A stretch of 42,082 bases of DNA from the NCBI RefSeq assembly GCF_947258925.1, contig NZ_CAMYKG010000042.1, forward strand, positions 1 through 42,082, read 5' to 3'. The notes beneath the pieces were generated by a model. The model worked only from the letters and a program-made list of their open reading frames with translations. It did no database searches and was not told the DNA's origin. Shown here piece after piece: positions 24,224-32,247 of the stretch; position 1 is the stretch's first letter; each line of letters starts with the position of its first letter. The translations under genes and the position numbers were made by a program. The stretch comes from an uncultured Eudoraea sp. Its GTDB lineage: Bacteria > Bacteroidota > Bacteroidia > Flavobacteriales > Flavobacteriaceae.

Positions 24224-24706
24224 ATGACAGAGACATTGACCAAACACGAAAGAAATTTATCTGCAGTTATTCATGCATCTACCCTGAGCAAGTACTTTAT
24301 TCCATTTGGAAACTTCCTTTTGCCACTGGTACTGTGGATTGCAAATAAGAACGAAAAAAGCTTTGTGGATTATAATGGTAAGCAAGCGCTAAATTTTCAA
24401 ATTAGCCTCTTATTGTACTCCATTATCTTGGGAATCATCGCAGTTCCATTTATTCTTGGATTTTTGCCGAACATTTTTGATGGGGGTTTTTTCAACCTTC
24501 GCCATTATAATGAGTTCAACAATATCAACTTACATTTTTTGGGTGAAAATTTACATTTTGGATGGTGGTTATGGCCCATTGGAATTACGGGTATGCTTCA
24601 AGTCGGCCTGTTTATCATTAATATCGTTTACACCATTTTAGCAACATTGAGAACAAATGAAGGTGAGTATTTTAAATACCCGATAACTATAAATTTTATA
24701 AAATAA
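24224..24706 (+). CDS. DUF4870 membrane protein
   Basis: A 160-aa protein of the DUF4870 (Tic20-like) family. It opens TLTKHERNLSAVIHASTLSKYF, followed by a hydrophobic GNFLLPLVLWIANK, the family motif FVDYNGKQALNFQISLLLYS (46-65) and two further membrane segments, ending PITINFIK. The inserted loop GGFFNLRHYNEFNNINLHFL is longer than usual. The function is unknown. In this window it is the first gene of a run with a PadR regulator, a PspC protein and a GIN-domain lipoprotein, pointing to an envelope-related role. Confidence 0.88.
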   Translation: MTETLTKHERNLSAVIHASTLSKYFIPFGNFLLPLVLWIANKNEKSFVDYNGKQALNFQISLLLYSIILGIIAVPFILGFLPNIFDGGFFNLRHYNEFNNINLHFLGENLHFGWWLWPIGITGMLQVGLFIINIVYTILATLRTNEGEYFKYPITINFIK

Positions 24707-24820
24707 TAATCAGTCTTAATCAAGCTGAATTATTGGAATTATTCATCATAAAAAAGGAGTTTAAACATCGATCAAATGAGTTAGTAAAAACGAACAGTTA
24801 ATTAATAGAATTATGAAATT

Positions 24821-25156
24821 ATGAACGTAGAAAACACAAAAGCACAAATGCGCAAAGGGGTTCTGGAATATTGTATTCTCTCCATTTTGGAAGGGGAAGA
24901 CAAGTATGCCTCCGAAATACTCGGAACCTTGAAAGACGCTAAAATGCTTGTGGTTGAGGGTACAATCTATCCCCTGCTAACAAGGCTAAAAAACGCCGGG
25001 TTATTAAATTACCGGTGGGAAGAATCAACCTCGGGACCACCCAGAAAATATTACGGACTTACCGAAACAGGAAAACTTTTCCTGAAAGAATTAAATATTA
25101 CATGGGACGAGTTGAGAAGTGCAGTGAATTTGGTTACCAATGCTAAAAATATCTAA
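24821..25156 (+). CDS. PadR-family transcriptional regulator
   Basis: A 111-aa winged-helix protein. The PadR pattern is clear: MRKGVLEYCILSILEGEDKY (10-29), then ASEILGTLKDAKMLVVEGTI and YPLLTRLKNAGLLNYRWEES, with SGPPRKYYGLTETGKLFLKE as the wing. It ends soon after this, so it belongs to the short subfamily without the long C-terminal dimerisation helix. It presumably represses its own operon, including the PspC gene, which starts 2 nt after its stop. Confidence 0.92.
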   Translation: MNVENTKAQMRKGVLEYCILSILEGEDKYASEILGTLKDAKMLVVEGTIYPLLTRLKNAGLLNYRWEESTSGPPRKYYGLTETGKLFLKELNITWDELRSAVNLVTNAKNI

Positions 25157-25158
25157 CA

Positions 25159-26860
25159 ATGAATAAAACAGTAAATATAAATCTCGCAAATATACTTTTT
25201 CATATTGATGAGAAAGCATTTAACAAATTACAGCGATATCTGGAATCCATTAAGCGCTCATTTGCAGGAACGACAGGTAGCGATGAAATCATTGCTGATA
25301 TCGAATCCAGGATAGCTGAACTTTTTCAGGAGAAAGTGGAAAACGACAGACAGGTTATTACTCTTAAAGAGGTGGATGAGGTCATTAATGTCATGGGGCA
25401 ACCTGAAGATTATATGGTCGATGAAGACATCTTTGAAGATGAACCCAGAAGAACTGGTGAACCACGTCAAAGAATTAAAAAACTATACAGGGATATCGAC
25501 AACAAATATATTGGTGGGGTATGTGCCGGATTGGAACATTATCTCGGGTTAGATGTGATATGGCTACGCCTTATTTTCATAATACTGGCCATATTCACCG
25601 GTGGGTTTGGATTTATTGCCTATATCCTTCTGTGGATTTTGGTACCGGAAGCGGTAACAACTTCTCAGAAATTAGACATGCGTGGCGAGCCGGTAAACAT
25701 CAGTAACATTGAAAAAAAAGTCAAAGAGGGTTTTGATGACGTTGCGGATAAAGTAAAGAGCGTAGACTATGAAAAAGTAGGTAATAAAGTAAAAAGTGGT
25801 GGACGGACATTTTTTGATGCCCTTGGCGATATCATAATGTTTTTATTCAAAGTTTTTGGAAAATTTATCGGAATCCTGTTAATAATTATAGGTGCAGCTA
25901 CTTTAATTGCTCTCTTTGTTGGTCTGTTCACAGTTGGAATTTTGGATATAGTACATATCCCAGGTATCGATTTTTATGATATGGTAAATTCCACGTCAGC
26001 ACCGGTTTGGCTTGTTTCCCTGCTTTGCTTTTTTGCAGTAGGAATTCCATTCTTCTTCCTGTTGTACCTGGGATTGAAAATTCTAGTGACCAATCTACAG
26101 TCTATCGGAAACATAGCTAAATTCTCCTTGCTGGGCTTGTGGTTACTATCCATAATCGGATTAACTGTCCTTGGTATTCAGCAGGCTTCAGCTCATGCTT
26201 TTAACGGAACAATTACGGTAAAGGATGACCTGAATTTTAATCAGGGTACTGACAGCCTTCGAATTAGCTTAAGATCCAGTGAGCTTTACGAAGATCAGGA
26301 AAATGTTGGCATAAACGGGATGACAATTGCTTATGATGAAAATGGGGATAGAATATTGTTTAACGACGATGTACGCTTTGACATCAGGAAATCTGAGGAT
26401 TCCATAGCTCATATTCGAATCAGAAAGGATGCAGATGGCAGCTCTTTTAGTGCAGCAAGGGATCGGGCGAGCGAGATCAATTATAATTATGCGACAACCG
26501 GCAATACGCTGTTATTAGATAATTTCCATACTACAGATGCCAAAAACAAAGTGAGGGACCAGGAAGTGCGTGTCACGGTTTTTTGAATCTGCAAAACGTC
26601 ACATAGGACGACTTACACGATATGACCAAGACATTTATCGAAGCGAAATTGTGGATTATCAGTGGCTTATGAATGCCAATGGTGTACTGCAGTGCCTGGA
26701 CTGTCCGGAGGATCTGGAACAGGAAGATGATGAAATTGAGGATGGTCGAATAATTATAAATGGAGAAGGTGTAGATATTGACATCAAAGACAACGGGGAT
26801 TCCTTTAAAATGAAAATTGATGAGGATGGGGTACGAATCAAAACCGATGATAACAACTGA
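25159..26860 (+). pseudogene. PspC-domain membrane protein, frame-broken near the C-terminus
   Basis: The first frame (25159-26586) encodes 475 aa. It has an N-terminal cytoplasmic domain (residues 1-90, VNINLANILFHIDEKAFNKL), a PspC domain (about 107-170, DNKYIGGVCAGLEHYLGLDV), several further membrane spans, and a beta-rich C-terminal part ending at VRVTVF and a TGA (26584-26586). In the +1 frame the protein clearly continues: FESAKRHIGRLTRYDQDIYR through LQCLDCPEDLEQEDDE to 26860. Related proteins read on through this point as one chain, usually with a -LPE-G- motif after the hydrophobic strand. A short deletion (for example 5 nt) at about 26580 is the simplest explanation. The break falls on GTTTTTTGA, so programmed +1 shifting, or a separate start at GTG 26570, cannot be excluded. 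Confidence 0.75.
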
Positions 26861-26864
26861 ATCT

Positions 26865-26908
26865 CAACAATTCGTAATTCGAATTCAACAGTTCAGTAAT
26901 TCAAATTC
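26865..26908 (+). repeat. Two-copy imperfect tandem repeat
   Basis: CAACAATTCGTAATTCGAATT (26865-26885) is followed directly by a 22-nt variant (26886-26907) with one inserted base and two substitutions. It lies in the gap between the PspC gene and the GIN-domain gene. It is probably a local slippage duplication. Confidence 0.55.
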
Positions 26909-27006
26909 TATATTTCAAATAAAAACAGAGAATTTTAACCTATAAATTAAAAACAATCATTAATCAAATCTCAAGTGCAAATTTGGGTAATACAAAAACA
27001 ACTATC

Positions 27007-27729
27007 ATGACAACTTTAGCAAGAATTACAATCGCATTAATCCTGGCACTCTTTTTTTCCTCTTGTGCTTTCGATATTAGTTTTGGTGACGGCAAAAAAG
27101 GAAACGGAGTTATAGCAGAAGACCGCCGCGAGATTACCGATGAATTTACGGTGGTATCAGCCTCAGAAGGTCTGGATGTTTATGTCACACAAGCCAAAGA
27201 TTTTGAAATTATGGTGGAAGCCGACGAAAATGTTATCGATCTAATCGGAACAGATATCAGAGATGGTAAGTTAAAAATCCATGCCATAGAAAATATTGGA
27301 AGAGCAACTAAAAAAGTATATGTGTCCATGCCGGATATTACCGGACTTCAATCATCCAGTGGTGCGGATTTAATAGGAAAAAGTGTAATTGAATCAGATA
27401 AAATAACATTGCGTGCGAGTAGTGGATCTGATTTACAAATTGAATTAAACGCAGACGAAGTAGATGCAGATACCAGCAGTGGGGCAGATATTAAAATATC
27501 CGGAGAAGCAAACGTATTGCATGCGAGTGCAAGCAGTGGATCAGATATTAAAGCCAGGGATTTCAAAGTGCAAACCTGCCGCGCTAATGCAAGTAGTGGG
27601 GCGGATATTTCAGTAAATGTCTCTGAATCACTTATCGCAGATGCCAGCAGTGGTGCTGATATCTCATATACCGGGGAAGCAACTGTACAAAAGAAAAAAT
27701 CTGTTTCCGGTAGTGTACATAAGAACTAA
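27007..27729 (+). CDS. Head GIN-domain (DUF2807) lipoprotein
   Basis: A 240-aa lipoprotein using the ATG at 27007; the TTG eight codons upstream is less likely. The signal segment RITIALILALFFSSC carries the lipobox FSSC. The mature part is a putative auto-transporter adhesin head GIN domain: FTVVSASEGLDVYVTQ, then a right-handed beta-helix whose turns repeat the motif S-S-G-A/S-D six times between about residue 110 and 220 (for example ASSGSDL, TSSGADI, ASSGADI). It probably sits on the cell surface or faces the periplasm, and its role is not established. It follows the PspC gene after a 146-nt gap and is closed by a strong terminator. Confidence 0.9.
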   Translation: MTTLARITIALILALFFSSCAFDISFGDGKKGNGVIAEDRREITDEFTVVSASEGLDVYVTQAKDFEIMVEADENVIDLIGTDIRDGKLKIHAIENIGRATKKVYVSMPDITGLQSSSGADLIGKSVIESDKITLRASSGSDLQIELNADEVDADTSSGADIKISGEANVLHASASSGSDIKARDFKVQTCRANASSGADISVNVSESLIADASSGADISYTGEATVQKKKSVSGSVHKN

Positions 27730-27775
27730 AAGAAATATTAAAATTATACAGCATCCCAAATTATAATTGGTAGAT

Positions 27776-27803
27776 CCCGGCTAGAATGCCGGGGTTTTAT
27801 TTT
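27776..27803 (+). terminator. Rho-independent terminator
   Basis: CCCGGC (27776-27781), loop TAGAAT, GCCGGG (27788-27793), then a T-rich run TTTTATTTT. It ends the DUF4870-PadR-PspC-GIN operon. Confidence 0.85.
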
Positions 27804-27847
27804 ATGATATATGGGATTTATTTATATTAGTAGTAAATAACCCGTTA

Positions 27848-28861
27848 ATGGATCTCAGCCTAAAGGAGTACCTCTTACCTCTAAAACATACTTTTACTAT
27901 TTCAAGGGAATCACATGATTTCCAATCCACACTAATAGTCTCACTTTCATCAGCTGGCTTTACAGGTTATGGGGAAGCAACTTCCAATACATATTACGGG
28001 ATAAGCTGTGAAAGCATGATCTCTGAAATTGAAGCAATTCGCCCGACCATAGAGGCCTATAATTTTAAAACTGCAAAAGAGTTTTACACGTTTATTGCGG
28101 CAGAGGGTTTGAGTAATTTTGCCCTTTGTGCACTGGACCTTGCCGCTCATGATCTTTATGGAAAGATTTTGGGCAAGCCCTTATATGAGATCTGGGGTAC
28201 ATCTATTGATAACTATCCCATTTCGAATTATACTATTGGCTTGGATACTGTTGATAAAATGGTTGCTAAAATGAGGGAAAAACCCTGGCCCATTTACAAA
28301 ATTAAATTAGGTACAGAAAATGATGTAACAATTATAAAAGAGCTGCGTAAACATACATCCGCAATCTTCAGAATTGATGCTAATTGTGCCTGGACTGCTG
28401 CAGAGACTATCCACAATGCGCCCTTGTTAAAGGAGTTAGGCGTTGAGTTTTTAGAACAACCATTAAAAGCTGATGACTGGGAGGGAATGGAAAAAGTAAT
28501 GCATCATAGTGTTCTTCCTGTAGTTGCAGATGAAAGTTGTATCCATGAAAATGATGTAGCCAAATGCGCTCTGCATTTTAATGGGATAAATATAAAATTA
28601 ACCAAATGCGGCGGACTAACGCCAGCCTTGCGAATGATAGATAACGCAAAGCAATTAGGACTAAAAGTAATGGTAGGTTGTATGACCGAATCAACGGTCG
28701 GAATTTCTGCAATTGCACAGTTATTACCCATGTTGGACTATGTAGATATGGATGGGGCAATGCTATTGGCTGACGATATTGCAAAAGGGGTTATTATTGA
28801 AGATAGCGGCCGTGTTGTATTTCCAAAAATAAATGGCAGCGGAATAGAACTAATAAGATGA
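27848..28861 (+). CDS. Dipeptide epimerase (enolase superfamily, L-Ala-D/L-Glu epimerase-like)
   Basis: A 337-aa enolase-superfamily enzyme. The catalytic lysines are K151-x-K153 (YKIKLG) and Lys253 (IKLTKCGG). The Mg2+ ligands are Asp177 (FRIDANC), Glu203 (LEQPL) and Asp228 (ADESC). The DMDG motif (Asp300-x-Asp302), which binds the substrate amino group, is the signature of dipeptide epimerases. The likely reaction is epimerisation of L-Ala-D-Glu to L-Ala-L-Glu, used in murein peptide degradation; other dipeptides are possible. It is cytoplasmic. Its stop overlaps the start of the aminotransferase gene in ATGA (28858-28861), so the two are translationally coupled. Confidence 0.92.
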   Translation: MDLSLKEYLLPLKHTFTISRESHDFQSTLIVSLSSAGFTGYGEATSNTYYGISCESMISEIEAIRPTIEAYNFKTAKEFYTFIAAEGLSNFALCALDLAAHDLYGKILGKPLYEIWGTSIDNYPISNYTIGLDTVDKMVAKMREKPWPIYKIKLGTENDVTIIKELRKHTSAIFRIDANCAWTAAETIHNAPLLKELGVEFLEQPLKADDWEGMEKVMHHSVLPVVADESCIHENDVAKCALHFNGINIKLTKCGGLTPALRMIDNAKQLGLKVMVGCMTESTVGISAIAQLLPMLDYVDMDGAMLLADDIAKGVIIEDSGRVVFPKINGSGIELIR

Positions 28862-29922
28862 CTGCAGATATCGATTCTTTTCCCGGTCGTGAGATTACCA
28901 TTGATCAGCGGAAATTCCTTTATTTTGGTGGAACCTCCTATTTTGGGGTGCAAGTGGATATTGACTTCCGGAAAACCTTTATTGCAAATATTAAAAAGTA
29001 TGGCACCAGTTATGGCGCATCCAGAAACTCTAATATCCAGTTATCAATTTACGGTAAAGCCGAAAAATATCTTGCGAATTGGGTAGGTAGCGAAGATTGT
29101 GTGACCTTATCTTCCGGGTATCTGGCAGGCCAATTGCTATGTAGCTTATTTAATAACAATAAATATAGGCTGTTTTATACACCAAATTGCCATTCTGCCC
29201 TATACCAATCCGATGTTAAACCTTATATTACCTATTCTGCGTTGAATATCGCACTAAGGGAGCATCTGGCATCTGATTCGGGAATAACTCCTGTAATCCT
29301 GTTAGATTCCATTGATTTCTCTGGTTATAATTATCCGAAGTTTGATGGATTGCGATCGCTTCCTTTAAGCAAATGTGTGCTAGTGGCCGATGACTCCCAC
29401 GGTATTGGTCAAATTGGACCCGGAAATAGTGGGATTTTTAGTATCCTTTCCAAATTTGAACCAAAAGAGTTACTGGTATGTTGTTCCGTAAGCAAAGGAT
29501 TAGGGATTGATGCAGGTGCTATTTTTGGAACTAAGATCTTGTTGCAAAAGGTTAAGAAAACGGATTTTTTTGCAGGGGCTTCCCCGGCATCGCCAGCGAG
29601 CATGGCTACATTAATACAAGCCCAACCAATTTATAAGACCAAAAAAAAGATCTTGGATGAACATACAATATTATTTTTAGATCAGATAAATGATCTGGGA
29701 AATTTCAGCTTTATCCCCGGATTCCCGGTATTTGGATATTCTAAGCCCGGCTTAACTAAATTTCTTTACAATAATGGTATTATAGTTACAGATTTTAATT
29801 ATCCTTCTGAAGCGACCAGTATAAGAAGCAGGCTCGTGTTAACTGCCTTGCATACTGAGAAGGACATCACAAAACTTGCATCATTGGTTAATTCCTTCTT
29901 TGATATACCATTAAACCAATAA
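28858..29922 (+). CDS. PLP-dependent alpha-oxoamine-synthase-like aminotransferase
   Basis: A 354-aa fold-type I PLP enzyme related to 8-amino-7-oxononanoate synthase and KBL. The PLP lysine is Lys213 in CSVSKGLGIDAGAIFG. Asp178 and His181 in VADDSHGIG contact the cofactor, and the SSGYLAG segment (85-91) supplies the phosphate site. The N-terminus (FLYFGGTSYFGVQVD) matches the family's substrate-tunnel strand. It is shorter than BioF, and no other biotin gene is nearby, so I would not call it bioF. Coupling to the dipeptide epimerase suggests a role in using or modifying murein-derived amino acids. The actual substrates are unknown. Confidence 0.85.
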   Translation: MTADIDSFPGREITIDQRKFLYFGGTSYFGVQVDIDFRKTFIANIKKYGTSYGASRNSNIQLSIYGKAEKYLANWVGSEDCVTLSSGYLAGQLLCSLFNNNKYRLFYTPNCHSALYQSDVKPYITYSALNIALREHLASDSGITPVILLDSIDFSGYNYPKFDGLRSLPLSKCVLVADDSHGIGQIGPGNSGIFSILSKFEPKELLVCCSVSKGLGIDAGAIFGTKILLQKVKKTDFFAGASPASPASMATLIQAQPIYKTKKKILDEHTILFLDQINDLGNFSFIPGFPVFGYSKPGLTKFLYNNGIIVTDFNYPSEATSIRSRLVLTALHTEKDITKLASLVNSFFDIPLNQ

Positions 29923-30027
29923 TCAGCCCTCACTAATTCTTAATTTAATCACTGAGAAACAGTTATTTTTATAAAAAAAATTGTAACTTTTAACGTATAT
30001 TTAAGAATCATTTTAAAATACACTAAC

Positions 30028-30498
30028 ATGAAGAAATTAATGGGCTTGGTTTTATTGATGGTGCTCCTGATCGGTGCTGCTGCGCTAACATCTTTGAAAC
30101 CTGATACGATGCATTCAATTGAAGGCACATGGGAGTTACAAAGCTTTTATAACTACGATGGCGAAAATGTTATTGATACCGTACCTCTTGCCGAAGGTTA
30201 CAGACAAGTTAAAATGTATTACAACGGTAAGGTAATGTGGTCTCGTACTACTTCGAGCGATACCAAAGACGCCGATGGGAATGACGTTGTTGGAAGGTTC
30301 GGCTATGGAACTTATACATTAACGGAGAATGAGTTAATAGAAACCATAGAATACGGCGATAAAGGTATGATGAGAGATCTGGAGGCTCTAAGAAAATTTA
30401 CTTTTGAGCTGGTACTGGGAAATGAAACATATAGTCAAATAAGTACTGATGCCGAGGGTGAACGAACTTTTTCAGAAAACTACAAACGAATAGATTAA
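30028..30498 (+). CDS. Lipocalin-like secreted protein
   Basis: A 156-aa exported protein. Signal peptide at about 1-21 (MKKLMGLVLLMVLLIGAAAL). The mature part begins with SIEGTWELQSFYNYDGE, the G-x-W strand typical of lipocalin-like domains. Further strands follow (VKMYYNGKVMWSRT, FGYGTYTLTENELIETIEYG, TFELVLGNETYSQISTD). It probably forms a small beta-barrel in the periplasm. The ligand is unknown. It is a single gene with a strong terminator shared with the convergent trxB. Confidence 0.8.
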   Translation: MKKLMGLVLLMVLLIGAAALTSLKPDTMHSIEGTWELQSFYNYDGENVIDTVPLAEGYRQVKMYYNGKVMWSRTTSSDTKDADGNDVVGRFGYGTYTLTENELIETIEYGDKGMMRDLEALRKFTFELVLGNETYSQISTDAEGERTFSENYKRID

Positions 30499-30513
30499 GA
30501 ATAAATTAGCCAT

Positions 30514-30546
30514 AAAAAAGACCGCCATCCCTGGCGGTCTTTTTTA
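30514..30546. terminator. Strong bidirectional terminator
   Basis: AAAAAAGACCGCCA (30514-30527), loop TCCC, TGGCGGTC and TTTTTT (30532-30545). The A-run and T-run on opposite sides make it active in both directions, for the lipocalin-like gene and trxB. Confidence 0.92.
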
Positions 30547-30575
30547 TTAAGTGTGGTGAAAATTTAAGCTATTTT

Positions 30576-31541
30576 TCAGGAAACTGCTTGCGGAGATTCT
30601 ATAGTAGCCAAATAGCGTTCTGCATCCAAAGCTGCCATACAGCCTGTTCCTGCTGCCGTTACGGCTTGTCTATATTCTTTGTCCTGAACATCTCCACTGG
30701 CAAAAACTCCGGGCTTACTAGTTTTGGTAGACTTACCAGGTGTTATCAAATAACCGGTATCATCCATCTCTAACTGACCTTTAAAGATATCCGTATTCGG
30801 TTTATGGCCAATAGCAACAAAGAACCCTGTAATAGGTATTTCTTCCTTTTCTCCTGTTTTGTTATTCACAATTCGTAAGCCCTCTACAACCTGATCCCCT
30901 AAGACCTCGTCCACTTCGGAATTATATCGAAGATCAATATTTGGCAAACTGTTAACTCTATGCTGCATAGCCTTGGAAGCTCTCATATAATCCTTACGGA
31001 CCAACATAGTAACCTTGTTACAAATATTGGCCAGATAAGATGCTTCTTCCGCAGCTGTATCGCCTCCTCCTACAATAGCTACATCCTGACCTTTGTAGAA
31101 GAATCCATCACAAACAGCACATGCAGATACTCCTCCCCCTCGCAATCTTTGTTCGCTGGGAATGTTTAAGTATTTTGCTGTTGCACCTGTGGAAATAATA
31201 ACCGTTTCTGCCTCAATAACTTTAGAATCATCTACAGTAACTTTATGAATTCCGCCAACCTCTTCACTGAAATCCACCGAGGTAGCCATTCCAATCCGGA
31301 CCTCTGTTCCAAAACGTTCTGCCTGCTGCTGTAGCTGAACCATCATAGTTGGCCCGTCAATACCATCAGGATATCCCGGAAAATTGTCAACTTCTGTAGT
31401 TGTAGTTAATTGCCCCCCCGGCTCCATTCCTGTATACATAACAGGCTTTAGATCAGCTCTTGCGGCATATATAGCTGCAGTATAACCAGCTGGTCCTGAG
31501 CCTAATATTAGTGTTTTAACACGTTCTATTTTTTCTGACAT
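30576..31541 (-). CDS. trxB: Thioredoxin-disulfide reductase
   Basis: A 321-aa flavoprotein starting at the ATG at 31541 (MSEKIERVKT); a TTG three codons earlier is less likely. FAD-binding motif GSGPAG (14-19), redox-active Cys141 and Cys144 in SACAVCDGFFYKG, NADPH-binding GGGDTAAEEASYL (158-170) and the C-terminal FAD motif ASGDVQDKEYRQAVTAAG. It transfers electrons from NADPH to thioredoxin in the cytoplasm. It is transcribed alone, with a 204-nt upstream gap containing a hairpin. Confidence 0.96.
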   Translation of the reverse strand: MSEKIERVKTLILGSGPAGYTAAIYAARADLKPVMYTGMEPGGQLTTTTEVDNFPGYPDGIDGPTMMVQLQQQAERFGTEVRIGMATSVDFSEEVGGIHKVTVDDSKVIEAETVIISTGATAKYLNIPSEQRLRGGGVSACAVCDGFFYKGQDVAIVGGGDTAAEEASYLANICNKVTMLVRKDYMRASKAMQHRVNSLPNIDLRYNSEVDEVLGDQVVEGLRIVNNKTGEKEEIPITGFFVAIGHKPNTDIFKGQLEMDDTGYLITPGKSTKTSKPGVFASGDVQDKEYRQAVTAAGTGCMAALDAERYLATIESPQAVS

Positions 31542-31575
31542 AATCAACAAATTAAACTATACTTATTACTGCATA

Positions 31576-31606
31576 AAAGTAGGTTTTTCGAGCTAAACCT
31601 TACTTT
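31576..31606. repeat. Imperfect hairpin in the trxB upstream region
   Basis: AAAGTAGGTTT (31576-31586) pairs with AAACCTTACTTT (31595-31606) with one bulged base. It lies 35-65 nt upstream of the trxB ATG. A second weak dyad (TTTGACCTA / TAGGCAAA, 31711-31735) lies just after the DUF2892 stop and may end the efflux operon transcript. Confidence 0.35.
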
Positions 31607-31745
31607 AAAAGTTATAAAAAGTTATTATGATTCTATAAAAATATCATAGTCAATCCTTCGGGGCCTTTAATTTAATAAGTGCAGACTAATTGAAGTGCGT
31701 TTGCCGAAAGTTTGACCTAGATTTTATTAGGCAAATCAAATTAAG

Positions 31746-31931
31746 TCAATCTTTTATACCAAATTTAGTCAAAATATCTTCCATTAAACACCATTTGGTA
31801 AAAGAAGACTGCAACAAGTTAGCACCAACAAAAGCGGTAAACCACAACCAATTGATATTCACATAAATCGCTAATAATAAGCTAAGTAAGATAAATGTTC
31901 CGGCTACTGCCCTAACAATTCTATTTTTCAT
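31746..31931 (-). CDS. DUF2892 (YgaP-like) small membrane protein
   Basis: A 61-aa protein starting at the ATG at 31931 (MKNRIVRAVAGTFILLSLLL). A TTG nine codons upstream is inside the preceding gene and less likely. It has two hydrophobic segments (about 8-24 and 27-44) and the NWLWFTAFVGANLLQSSFTK pattern, with the C-terminal W-C-L-M-E-x-I-L segment of the DUF2892 / inner-membrane YgaP-like family. In other bacteria the domain is often fused or adjacent to rhodanese, and a rhodanese lipoprotein is encoded in the facing operon here. It is the last gene of the efflux operon, 10 nt after the PII-like gene. Confidence 0.85.
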   Translation of the reverse strand: MKNRIVRAVAGTFILLSLLLAIYVNINWLWFTAFVGANLLQSSFTKWCLMEDILTKFGIKD

Positions 31932-31941
31932 AATTTGAGTT

Positions 31942-32247
31942 TTATATTGATCTTTCAATGGGAACTACAATGGCCTTTACAGGATTATTAGTTACCAGGT
32001 TATCATTAAAATTTGTAATCAAATTGAAAAGGGTATCAATTTTTTCATCTTCTGTAAAAGAAAAAAACAGGCTTGATTCTACGCCTCCTTTCACACCCGG
32101 AAACCAATTTGAAGTCATTAATAGAGATGCATGCTGTTTATATCCATCAATTTCAGAGCCGCTAAAATTTTCAATATTGGCTTCTTTAAAAAGTTTTAGA
32201 ATAGCTTCTTCGTATTGCTCAACAACAGTTACAATTAGTAGTTTCAT
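31942..32247 (-). CDS. PII-like protein associated with an RND pump
   Basis: A 101-aa cytoplasmic protein. MKLLIVTVVEQYEEAILKLF, then IENFSGSEIDGYKQ, a middle SLFFSFTEDEKIDTLFNLIT and the C-terminal strand KAIVVPIERSI fit the ferredoxin-like PII fold (DUF3240-type proteins found with metal or RND efflux genes). The loop GYKQHASLLMTSNWFPGVKG is where PII proteins bind ligands, but the conserved ATP-binding residues of GlnB are not evident. Its ATG overlaps the pump gene stop in ATGA (32244-32247). A role in sensing the pumped substrate or trimming pump activity is inference. Confidence 0.7.
   Translation of the reverse strand: MKLLIVTVVEQYEEAILKLFKEANIENFSGSEIDGYKQHASLLMTSNWFPGVKGGVESSLFFSFTEDEKIDTLFNLITNFNDNLVTNNPVKAIVVPIERSI

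Noticed and set aside
28858..29922. Calling the PLP enzyme bioF
   Set aside because: It is shorter than BioF and sits in an operon with a dipeptide epimerase rather than biotin genes.
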